DNA of 64,000 bases, taken from positions 4,092,001-4,156,000 of the forward strand of contig NZ_CP096980.1 in the NCBI RefSeq assembly GCF_002006355.2, read 5' to 3'. The notes under the pieces are model-generated. The model was not told the origin of the DNA, did not search any database, and saw only the letters and a list, made by a program, of their open reading frames with translations. Of the stretch, positions 7,080 through 14,691 are shown piece after piece. Origin of the DNA: Clostridium felsineum DSM 794 (GTDB lineage Bacteria > Bacillota > Clostridia > Clostridiales > Clostridiaceae). Position numbers and translations under genes: made by a program. Position 1 is the stretch's first letter. Each line of letters begins with the position of its first letter.

Positions 7080-8270
7080 TTATTTTGTATAATCATCAAC
7101 TGTAAAAGATGATATCTTTTCGAATACAACATAATCATGTCTTAAAACATCTATTGAAGATGTCTGAGTTATATCAAATTCATAAAAAGGTGCTTCACTT
7201 CCTGATGATCTAAGCTTATACCAGGATATAAAATCATTTACTAGCTTCATGTCTACATAATATTGCTTTACTTGTCCATTAGTCATCGATATATTAAGGC
7301 AAGCTCTGTCTGGAACAGATACATCGACAACATTTACTATACAGGTTGCACTTAAATTACTTCCATCCTTTGTTGTTACTATTATACTTGCTTTCCCCTC
7401 TCTTAAAGCTGTTATTTTTCCGTTTTCATCCACTGACACCACAGAAGGATCACTTGTTGTCCATACTACCGATTTATCTGTAGTATCGTCCGGAGCGACC
7501 GTTGCTATTAAATTATCTGTTTGTCCTACAGTTAATTGATCTAAGGTTTTGTTCAAAGATATACCTGTACTTATGCTATTGAATTCAACCACATCATTAT
7601 ATATTTCAATTGACTTTATATACCCTGTGTAGCTTTCTCCAATTATGGTATTGTCTGCAGTATAATATTCTCCACCACTAAAATCAAAAGAAGACACAGG
7701 CACTTTTAAACTATCACAATACACATTATTAGTTTTATTATCATAATAATTAAATATTGCAGTATGTTTTTTGCCATCACACACATTAGTTGCAAGTGGA
7801 TGTAAATTTAACATATCTGTTTTGCTATCATTACAAAAATACAAATTATTTAAACATCCGTCATTAAAAGCATCAAATCTTATGGACCACGAGGTAAATA
7901 TTTGCTCCTTGCCTCCCTGCTTAATAACAAATTCATATTCACTACTTTTTTGTGTACCAGAATCCTTTTTTAAAGTTATAATTATTGTTTTATTACCTTT
8001 AGGTATAATTTGATTTTTAAAAGCAATACTTGCACTTCCATTGAAATATGCACATTCTCCTAACTCATCATCCTTTGTTATACTTACTCCTGTCATAGTT
8101 CCATCATAGCCATGACCACTTAAATCTTTAACTGTAGTTTTGTCAGTTGATACTCCATTTGAATCAAATACATACTTAGCAAACAAATTGCCAGCATAAT
8201 CCTTCTTGGGTACATAATTTTCCCCTTCATCCTTGAAATCAATTCCCAAACTTTGTAAATCCATTAACAC
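7080..8270 (-). CDS. LamG/Big_2 adhesin-like protein without signal peptide
   Basis: 396 residues. Residues ~25-230 form a concanavalin/LamG-like jelly-roll (VKDLSGHGYDGTMTG, YIKSIEIYNDVVEF). About 240-320 is a Big_2 Ig-like domain (SVVWTTSDPSVVSVDENGKI, then LSATCIVNVVD). A ~75-residue C-terminal domain follows (FEKISSFTVDDYTK). It is a clear paralogue of the protein at 10330-11565 but begins directly with soluble sequence. GTG 8270 is chosen because AAGGAGG lies 9 bases ahead; ATG 8264 is possible. Same strand and unit as the holin and lysozyme genes, suggesting holin-assisted export. Confidence 0.75.
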   Translation of the reverse strand: MLMDLQSLGIDFKDEGENYVPKKDYAGNLFAKYVFDSNGVSTDKTTVKDLSGHGYDGTMTGVSITKDDELGECAYFNGSASIAFKNQIIPKGNKTIIITLKKDSGTQKSSEYEFVIKQGGKEQIFTSWSIRFDAFNDGCLNNLYFCNDSKTDMLNLHPLATNVCDGKKHTAIFNYYDNKTNNVYCDSLKVPVSSFDFSGGEYYTADNTIIGESYTGYIKSIEIYNDVVEFNSISTGISLNKTLDQLTVGQTDNLIATVAPDDTTDKSVVWTTSDPSVVSVDENGKITALREGKASIIVTTKDGSNLSATCIVNVVDVSVPDRACLNISMTNGQVKQYYVDMKLVNDFISWYKLRSSGSEAPFYEFDITQTSSIDVLRHDYVVFEKISSFTVDDYTK

Positions 8271-8445
8271 TTTTAAATTCCTCCTTAATTTTAAGCATAG
8301 CAAAATAAGGCCTTAAACAGAAAAACTACTATTTTAAAGCCTTAGCACTATTATTTTTTATTACAGTATAAATACTATCACTCATAACCTTATAATGGTA
8401 TTATCAAAAACTTATGAGTTTGTTATATAATTTTCGTTCTAACAA

Positions 8446-10315
8446 AAGGGAGTGTCGCAAAATGATTAAAATTAATCATGAGCGATGCTCTTTTTTTGTT
8501 TAAGCTATAAAATTGCCTAATATTTTAAATACTATATTAATTATTTGAATTTCCATGAGATTTTGACGCACTAAAATAAACCTAACTATATTATTCCATA
8601 ATTAGGAAATAGTTTTTAATTCGTGAAGATACTTTTGAGTTCTTTCATTTTGGATTTTTAAATGTAATTTGTTAATGTTATATCCAAAACAAAGCAAAAT
8701 AAATTCAGTTTTTACACTATTTTTTCCACGTGTTAAAAATCTTTTGAATTCATAGTCGCTTTTTAAAATTCCAAACGCACCTTCAACTTGAATAGATCTG
8801 TTCATTCTCAATTTAGTTCCCAATTCAGTTTTGATATTGTTGTATGAAATTTGACGCTTTTTAATAAAAGTCTTTGAAACCTGCATTTTTCGGTTATTCT
8901 TTGCTTTTGTGCACTTTGATTTCAAAGTGCAGTTATCGCAATTTTCACATTCATAAACAGTAACCTCAGACGTATACCCACTTGCAGATTTTTTATGAAT
9001 AATATATGATGGGAATAATTTTCTATTATTATGACAAATATATGTATCTGTTTTAACATCATATTTCATATTTTCACGCTTACTGATGTCGTTTTTAAAA
9101 CTTCTTTTTTTCCATTTCTCATAAGTTTGAGGTTTTATATATGGTATTTGATTATTAGACTCTAAAAACAAATAGTTTTCTTCACTTTCGTAACCAGAAT
9201 CTGCAATCACATTAGTATATTTATGACCAATTTTTTCTTGCATATTAGTAATCATTGGTATTAATGTTGCTATATCATTTCTATCATCAAATACTCCAAC
9301 ACCAGTTACATATTCACTATCAACTGCTATTTGTACATTATAGGCAGGTTTTAATTGACCATTTCTCATATGATCATCTTTCATATGCATGAAAGTTGCA
9401 TCAGTATCAGTTTTAGAATAGCTATTTCTTTTTGAAAATATTTTCTTACTTAAATTATATTTTTCTTGTCTTTCTTTATATTGTGATAGTTGTTCTATCC
9501 ACTTTTGAATTGCAGTTTTTCTTTTACCGATTCCATGAACAAACTCTATATTTCTTTTTTCTTTTTCAAATAAAAGCCATTGAAGAATTTTGTTTATATC
9601 ATCAATCAAAGTTTCTCTCTCAATAGTGAATTTCATTAATCTTTCAAGATTAATGGTTTTAACAAGAGCAATAATTTTATCAAACATCTTACCTTCATTT
9701 TTATAAATAGCTTTCTTCCAAACAAAAGTATATCGGTTGGCATTTGCCTCAATTTTAGTACCATCGATAAATACATTTTCAAATAATAATTCTTTTTCTT
9801 TAGCTAAATAGTTAACTTGTTGATAAAATAAATCTTCAATCACTTCATTTGAAAGATATTTTTTTCGAAATCTACTTATAGTAGCGTGATCAGGTGCTTT
9901 AAAGCCTTGAAGTAGCCATTTGAAATTTATATCTCTTTTGCATGCTTTTTCTATCTTTCTACTTGAATAAATATTTTGAGAATAAGCATAAGATATTATT
10001 TTGAACATGATTTTGGGTTCAACTGCTGATTTTCTTCCTACGGAAGAATACGCCTTGTACAATTTTTTATAATTTAATCCCTCCAACAAATAGCTTAGCA
10101 AACGAACCGAATCATCTTCTGGTATTAAGTTTTCTAAATTTAATGGTAATATAAGTTGCAAATTATCATTAAATTGATTATAATTTTTTGTGTATAATTT
10201 AGTTACGTTCATAATTTAATTATACAATCAATGTGAGTTCTTCGGAACTCACATTTTTTATATACAACAAAGGAGCTATTGCAAAACTATTTTTTAGTTT
10301 TGCAACAGCCCCTTT
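8446..10315 (-). mobile_element. IS1182-family insertion sequence
   Basis: The transposase is flanked by imperfect terminal inverted repeats. The left end reads GGGAGTGTCGCAAAA and the right end, on the opposite strand, GGGGCTGTTGCAAAA. Both sit beside short hairpins. Exact ends and target duplication are uncertain by a few bases. It lies between the two LamG paralogues and separates the promoter-proximal gene from the rest of the cassette. Confidence 0.75.
8602..10212 (-). CDS. IS1182-family DDE transposase
   Basis: 536 residues, full length for the family, with no frameshift. The N-terminal part carries the DUF772-type domain (NLENLIPEDDSVRLLSYLLE, APDHATISRFRKKYL). The DDE core follows (FIDGTKIEANANRY, VIADSGYESEENY, and the Glu in QVEGAFGILK). 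A Cys cluster (CENCDNCTLKSKC) is typical of IS1182 transposases. It cuts and pastes its own element. The intact frame suggests recent arrival. Confidence 0.92.
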   Translation of the reverse strand: MNVTKLYTKNYNQFNDNLQLILPLNLENLIPEDDSVRLLSYLLEGLNYKKLYKAYSSVGRKSAVEPKIMFKIISYAYSQNIYSSRKIEKACKRDINFKWLLQGFKAPDHATISRFRKKYLSNEVIEDLFYQQVNYLAKEKELLFENVFIDGTKIEANANRYTFVWKKAIYKNEGKMFDKIIALVKTINLERLMKFTIERETLIDDINKILQWLLFEKEKRNIEFVHGIGKRKTAIQKWIEQLSQYKERQEKYNLSKKIFSKRNSYSKTDTDATFMHMKDDHMRNGQLKPAYNVQIAVDSEYVTGVGVFDDRNDIATLIPMITNMQEKIGHKYTNVIADSGYESEENYLFLESNNQIPYIKPQTYEKWKKRSFKNDISKRENMKYDVKTDTYICHNNRKLFPSYIIHKKSASGYTSEVTVYECENCDNCTLKSKCTKAKNNRKMQVSKTFIKKRQISYNNIKTELGTKLRMNRSIQVEGAFGILKSDYEFKRFLTRGKNSVKTEFILLCFGYNINKLHLKIQNERTQKYLHELKTIS

Positions 10316-10329
10316 AAAATTTCTATATA

Positions 10330-11565
10330 TCATTGTTTTGTATATTGTTGAATTTCATATGAAACTATCTTATCAAAAAACACAGTATGTATATCTGTAG
10401 TATATGGATCAGTAGGTTTAACCGTAAACACATAATATGCCTTTCCTATTCCATCAGCTCTATTGTAAACCCAATTTACAAAATCATTTAATTCATCCTT
10501 AGATAAATCATATTTTTCTAAACTTCCATCCACCATTTTTATAGTTAAAAGTTCCCTTATCTCTCCCTGTGAAGTTACATTTATGGTACATGTAGCTGTT
10601 TGTCCATCCACGGTTGTTGCTGTTATTGTTGCTGCGCCTACTCCTACTGCCTTTACTTTTCCATTGCTATCAACTGTTGCAATTGCTGCATTACTTGAAC
10701 TCCAGTTTACTGACTTGTCTGTTACATTATCTGGAGATATAGTTGCAGTTAACAAATCTTCTGATCCTACAGGAATAGAATCTGTACTTTTATTTAAAGT
10801 TATACCTGTTTTTACACTATCATATTTGACTACAGTATTATATATTTCTATATCCTTTAATGCTCCTTGAAAATAATATTTATAATTATCATTATTTGAT
10901 CTCCCTATCATTAGAGAATTTGTTGCATTTCCTGACATAGTATATTTTGATGTAAAAGTACTATCCGGATTCACTAAATCATCAATATACCATTTAATTC
11001 CATCTTTGTTTGTAGTTCCGTCCCAAGTTAACACTACAGTATGCCATTTATTATCACATACCTTCTTATTAGATTCCATACACATAGTATCTGCCCAACT
11101 ACTTTGTCCATTCAAAAAGTCTGCTTGGATTTTTCCATCTGTAGTTACATATATAGTTATGCCTTTATTTCCAAAACTATCTTCTGCATTGTCTAAAACA
11201 GCAGAATTATAATAAGGATTACCTGACATTTTTAATTTGAATTTAATAGTTTTCTCTCCCACTGGTACTATAGAATTGCTAAAACTAATATAATCGCTTG
11301 AACCATTGAAGCTTCTATAATTTTCATTACTATCATTTCCACCTGTAGTTCCATTGTAAGTACCATTATAATTTGCATTATTATGCACACTATCTATACA
11401 ATTTGTTCCTGTCGTCTCATCTAACTTATAATTTGCCACCAGATTACTTGAGTAATTATTTTCAGGCACATAATTTCCACTAGTACTATCTGCAAAAACA
11501 CTAGTAAAACAACCTAAAATAGAAACCAAAAACACTGCAAAGAATACTTTAATTTTTCCATTCAT
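10330..11565 (-). CDS. secreted LamG/Big_2 adhesin-like protein
   Basis: 411 residues. Signal peptide 1-26 (KIKVFFAVFLVSILGC, cleavage near VFA). LamG/concanavalin-like domain about 35-240, Big_2 domain about 250-330 (SVNWSSSNAAIATVDSNGKV), and a C-terminal domain ending in FDKIVSYEIQQYTK that aligns with its paralogue at 7080-8270. It is probably a surface or extracellular binding protein. ATG 11565 has GGAGG 8 bases ahead; five upstream codons overlap the RBS. It follows the sigma-like regulator gene and is separated from its paralogue by the IS1182 element. Confidence 0.8.
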   Translation of the reverse strand: MNGKIKVFFAVFLVSILGCFTSVFADSTSGNYVPENNYSSNLVANYKLDETTGTNCIDSVHNNANYNGTYNGTTGGNDSNENYRSFNGSSDYISFSNSIVPVGEKTIKFKLKMSGNPYYNSAVLDNAEDSFGNKGITIYVTTDGKIQADFLNGQSSWADTMCMESNKKVCDNKWHTVVLTWDGTTNKDGIKWYIDDLVNPDSTFTSKYTMSGNATNSLMIGRSNNDNYKYYFQGALKDIEIYNTVVKYDSVKTGITLNKSTDSIPVGSEDLLTATISPDNVTDKSVNWSSSNAAIATVDSNGKVKAVGVGAATITATTVDGQTATCTINVTSQGEIRELLTIKMVDGSLEKYDLSKDELNDFVNWVYNRADGIGKAYYVFTVKPTDPYTTDIHTVFFDKIVSYEIQQYTKQ

Positions 11566-11660
11566 TATTTTTACCTCCAATTATGTATTTTTTATCCACA
11601 CGTTTGATTTTCGTATTATAACTTTTTATCTTTATACTCTTGTACTACTTTAATGTATAT

Positions 11661-12089
11661 CTACATAAACACAAGTCCTTCTAACTTGTGTAATATTTTG
11701 CCTTTAAACTGTATACAATAAGTTTCATTCATACACAATCTTTCAGCTATTTGCTTAAATTGAAGTTTATAAAAGTATCTTAATTCTATAATTCTTTTTT
11801 CTGTATCTGAAAGTGTCTCTAGTGCATTATCAATTTTTTGTATTAGTATTTCATTAATTCTCTTCTTTTTTTGAAGAACGTTAATCTTTTTTTCTCTATT
11901 AAGCACTTCATTTTCTACAACGGAATTAAATTTATTTGTAGGTGATGATTTTTCTTTATAGCTAATAGCCACACAACCTTCATAATCTTCCTTTAGTGCC
12001 TCAATCTCAAGCTCCACGTTTTTTATTTCTGCCTTCATATTTTTATAATCCCATAGTAAACCTTCTATTTTTTTATACTTATCTCTCAT
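11661..12089 (-). CDS. sigma-70 region-4-like/ArpU-type regulator
   Basis: 142 residues: a long coiled coil (about 1-85) and a C-terminal helix-turn-helix (about 90-140) reading LSDTEKRIIELRYFYKLQFK, then IAERLCMNET, the pattern of sigma region 4 and of phage late-gene activators such as ArpU/RinA. ATG 12089 has GGAGGGG 6 bases ahead. It is the first gene of the minus-strand cassette and divergent from the repressor at 12342. It would switch on the adhesin-holin-lysozyme genes when the repressor is removed. Target promoters were not identified. Confidence 0.7.
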   Translation of the reverse strand: MRDKYKKIEGLLWDYKNMKAEIKNVELEIEALKEDYEGCVAISYKEKSSPTNKFNSVVENEVLNREKKINVLQKKKRINEILIQKIDNALETLSDTEKRIIELRYFYKLQFKQIAERLCMNETYCIQFKGKILHKLEGLVFM

Positions 12090-12159
12090 CTTATTCCCCT
12101 CCATATGAATACTTATATGTCATACATATATTTTTTCTTATAAATTTATATTACTTTTA

Positions 12160-12307
12160 AGCGAAATATATCGTGTCTACATAGTATCTTATCAGCGAAA
12201 TAAAAACAAGGACTGATTCTTCCTATTTTTTCAACATTATACTTATTTTAAGCGAAATATATTGACATAGCGAAGTATTTCTTTTATTATTAACTTATAG
12301 CGAAATA
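12160..12307. promoter_or_regulatory. divergent promoters with five AGCGAAATA operator boxes
   Basis: Boxes at 12160-12168, 12194-12202, 12251-12259, 12269-12277 (AGCGAAGTA) and 12299-12307, all in the same orientation. The rightward promoter is TTGACA (12262-12267), 17 bp, TATTAT (12285-12290), with box 4 in its spacer. The leftward promoter is TTGTTT (12209-12204), 17 bp, TACTAT (12186-12181), with box 2 in its spacer. The array fits control of both directions by the adjacent XRE repressor. Confidence 0.75.
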
Positions 12308-12341
12308 TCCATGGTACAATATTACAGCGGAGGTTTTTTAT

Positions 12342-12767
12342 ATGTTTAACAAAGATAGAATAGACTTCTATATGACTAGAAAGGGTTGGACTAAATACAG
12401 ACTTGCAAAGGAAGCAGAAATAGGTCAATCGACATTATCTGAAATATTAAGTGGCAAGAAGAAAAATCCAAGCATAAATACATTACAAAAAATAGCTTCT
12501 GCTTTAGATATAACTGTAGATAAACTTACAAACGAAAAGAACACTTCTGAAACTTTATCTGATCCTGATAGAGTTTTTGAAGATGATTTAAACGAATTTG
12601 GGGAATTTAAAACGCCAGAGGCTGCAATGCAATTCATAGTAAAGCAACCTGCTTTAGCTGCTTACGGTGGTTACGATATAAACAAGATGACCCCTCATGA
12701 AATACTACAATTTGCTAATGAACTTTTAAATCAACTAAAATTATTAGGTTATAAATATAAAAAATAA
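12342..12767 (+). CDS. XRE-family repressor, cI-like
   Basis: 141 residues. HTH_3 domain at about 5-62 (GWTKYRLAKEAEIGQSTLSE, then SINTLQKIASALDITVDKLT) and a C-terminal part of unknown fold that could mediate multimerisation or ImmA cleavage. RBS GGAGG lies 8 bases ahead of the ATG. It is followed by an ImmA-type peptidase gene, a pairing known from ICEBs1 and many prophages, where DNA damage leads to repressor cleavage. The operator boxes upstream imply that it represses itself and the divergent cassette. Confidence 0.88.
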   Translation: MFNKDRIDFYMTRKGWTKYRLAKEAEIGQSTLSEILSGKKKNPSINTLQKIASALDITVDKLTNEKNTSETLSDPDRVFEDDLNEFGEFKTPEAAMQFIVKQPALAAYGGYDINKMTPHEILQFANELLNQLKLLGYKYKK

Positions 12768-12797
12768 TCTTTTATAGTGAGTGGGGATGATATTTTA

Positions 12798-13232
12798 ATG
12801 GAATGGATTGATAATATAATCTTAGGATTAATAGATAAGTTCAATACTAGAGATGTATATGAGCTTTGCGACTGCTTAAATATAAAAATAGTAAAGCTTC
12901 CATTTGATAGCATACTTCTTAGAAAAAAAGATGCTCTTTATTATAGAGATTACAAAGACAACGAAATTATTTTTATAAATAACACACTTCCTTTGTCCTT
13001 AGAAAAATTCATCTTAGCTCATGAACTAGGACATGCTCTTTGTAATCCAAATTTACTTTGCGCTGCATTTACATTTTCAAATAAAGGCAAATTTGAAAAA
13101 CAAGCTAATTACTTTGCCTTTAAACTAAGTAATATTAAATTTGATGAGGTAGCACTTATGGGAATGTCTTTAGAACAAATTGCTGCCTACATAGAAATTC
13201 CTTATAAAGTTTTAAGACAGTTTATCCTTTAG
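12798..13232 (+). CDS. ImmA/IrrE-family anti-repressor metallopeptidase
   Basis: 144 residues with the zinc motif AHELGHALCN (HExxH) at about 81 and a downstream conserved KQANYFAFKL helix carrying further ligand positions, as in ImmA (COG2856). In ICEBs1 ImmA cleaves the ImmR repressor and derepresses the element. Start chosen at ATG 12798, with a GTGGGGAT stretch ahead; GTG 12777 lacks an RBS. It is 30 bases downstream of the repressor. Its 3' end overlaps the convergent VOC gene by 21 bases with no terminator between them. Confidence 0.88.
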   Translation: MEWIDNIILGLIDKFNTRDVYELCDCLNIKIVKLPFDSILLRKKDALYYRDYKDNEIIFINNTLPLSLEKFILAHELGHALCNPNLLCAAFTFSNKGKFEKQANYFAFKLSNIKFDEVALMGMSLEQIAAYIEIPYKVLRQFIL

Positions 13233-13691
13233 AACCTTTTCAACAAATTCAATAGGATGTTGTGTACGTTTTGCCGTTTCATAAACAGACATTCCTTCCT
13301 TTAAAAAACGTTTCACAACACTCTTAATACTTTCTCCTACCTCAATTACATGCATATCCGGATCATAAAATCTAATAACTCTTTGTCCCCATGGATGCTC
13401 AATTAAATCATGAATATACTTTACATTTTTATTTTTATTTAACTTTTCAACGAATGCCTCTATATCTTCCTCTTCAAAATATAATTCAAAGGAATTAGAA
13501 TTAAATTTTATTTCTTCTTCATCTATTTTCAGCATGTTTGAAAAGTGAGCTTTTAATTGTATAGAAAAATCACCTTCATAAACTACATTTTCTCCAAAAT
13601 CATATTTTACTTTTTGACCTAAAATATCCTCATAAAACCTTCTTGATACCTCAATATCTGTAACTACTATAAGTGGACAGTTAAATTTCAT
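13212..13691 (-). CDS. VOC-family (glyoxalase/bleomycin-resistance fold) protein
   Basis: 159 residues. One VOC module in two beta-alpha-beta halves (residues 5-50 and 60-115: PLIVVTDIEVSRRFYEDILG and IRFYDPDMHVIEVGE) followed by a ~45-residue helical tail (SVYETAKRTQHPIEFVEKVL). VOC proteins include dioxygenases, isomerases and antibiotic-binding proteins, so the substrate cannot be assigned. It starts 2 bases after the upstream GNAT stop, indicating coupling. RBS AAAGGA. Confidence 0.8.
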   Translation of the reverse strand: MKFNCPLIVVTDIEVSRRFYEDILGQKVKYDFGENVVYEGDFSIQLKAHFSNMLKIDEEEIKFNSNSFELYFEEEDIEAFVEKLNKNKNVKYIHDLIEHPWGQRVIRFYDPDMHVIEVGESIKSVVKRFLKEGMSVYETAKRTQHPIEFVEKVLKDKLS

Positions 13692-13693
13692 TA

Positions 13694-14140
13694 TTATATT
13701 TCCTTTCTAAAACATATTGCCTCAGTATTGCCTACGTATTTACCGTAATTCGCTGTAGCGACATATCCCATAGCCTTATAAAAATTTACAGCTCTTAAAT
13801 TCACTTTTCGAGTCTCAAGTACTAAAGCTGAATATCCTCTTTTATGTGCCTCATTTTCTAAGTATATTAAAATTTTTTTACCTATTCCTTTAGCTTTAAT
13901 CTTTGCATATACCCTCTTAACTTCTGCAATTTCTTTATTTATAGGTCTAAATGCACCACATCCAACGGCATTTTCATTTTCATCATATGCCACTATAAAT
14001 AAAGAACGTGGTACCAATACATCTAAACTATTAAAAGAAGACTTCCCACTACTTCCTGTTATATCTTTAAGGCACTTTGATAGCTCTTCTAAAAGTACTA
14101 AAGAAGCTTCTTCATTAGGGCTTTGTTCAATAATTTTCAT
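13694..14140 (-). CDS. GNAT-family N-acetyltransferase
   Basis: 148 residues, a single GNAT fold. The acetyl-CoA-binding motif A is RVYAKIKAKGIGKKILIYLE (about 85-105), then LETRKVNLRAVNFYKAMGYV, the usual motif B region. The substrate, probably a small amine, is unknown. ATG 14140 is chosen because AAGGTG lies ahead of it; a further 14 codons upstream lack an RBS. It forms a two-gene unit with the VOC protein. Confidence 0.82.
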   Translation of the reverse strand: MKIIEQSPNEEASLVLLEELSKCLKDITGSSGKSSFNSLDVLVPRSLFIVAYDENENAVGCGAFRPINKEIAEVKRVYAKIKAKGIGKKILIYLENEAHKRGYSALVLETRKVNLRAVNFYKAMGYVATANYGKYVGNTEAICFRKEI

Positions 14141-14203
14141 CTTATCACCTTCACAATTTATATTTTTTATATTATATTCCACTTATTCTCACATTTCAAT
14201 AAA

Positions 14204-14248
14204 TAAAAAAATTACACATAATCTAAAAAAGATTATGTGTAATTTTTA
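14204..14248. terminator. bidirectional rho-independent terminator
   Basis: AAAATTACACATAATC / GATTATGTGTAATTTT, a 16-bp perfect stem with a 7-base loop flanked by A and T runs on both sides. It ends the DUF4064 gene on the minus strand and isolates the GNAT-VOC unit. Confidence 0.85.
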
Positions 14249-14255
14249 AACAACT

Positions 14256-14606
14256 TTATGCTTTCTTATCACTCTGGCTTTTCTTTATTAATCCCATAAG
14301 TCCTGGTATTATTAAAAGAACTCCTGGTAAAATATAAAAATAAGATATGCATATAAATCCACAAATTGCTGCAATAGTCATAAATATTCCGCCTAGCTTT
14401 CCCTTTGTTCTAACAACTACAGCACCAACTATACCTAATATAGAAAATAATATAGCTAATATTCCTAGTCCTCCAACCGTAGTTGAACCAGTAGCCCCAA
14501 CTGCTGCTCCTAATCCACCAAGACCAATTGCTGCTACACCTGAAATTATTCCAAATATTCCTCCAATAAGTCCTAAAACAAATTCCACAGTTCTCTTGTC
14601 TTGCAC
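14256..14606 (-). CDS. DUF4064-like small membrane protein
   Basis: 116 residues with three to four hydrophobic, Gly-rich membrane segments (FVLGLIGGIFGIISGVAAIG near the start, LAILFSILGIVGAVVV, and two near the C-terminus) and a charged tail KKSQSDKKA. This matches the DUF4064 family of Firmicute membrane proteins of unknown function. Start GTG 14606 is chosen for its GGAGG RBS; the frame is open 21 codons further. Monocistronic. Confidence 0.65.
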   Translation of the reverse strand: MQDKRTVEFVLGLIGGIFGIISGVAAIGLGGLGAAVGATGSTTVGGLGILAILFSILGIVGAVVVRTKGKLGGIFMTIAAICGFICISYFYILPGVLLIIPGLMGLIKKSQSDKKA

Positions 14607-14691
14607 AAGCTTTCCTCCATACAAAAAATCTATCTCTAAATTATACTTATATATATTTTTTATATGCAAGCTTTTTTATATTTTGCTTAAT

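Noticed and set aside
10583..11212. Plus-strand ORFs opposite the LamG/Big_2 gene
   Set aside because: Antisense shadows with biased composition and no ribosome binding sites.
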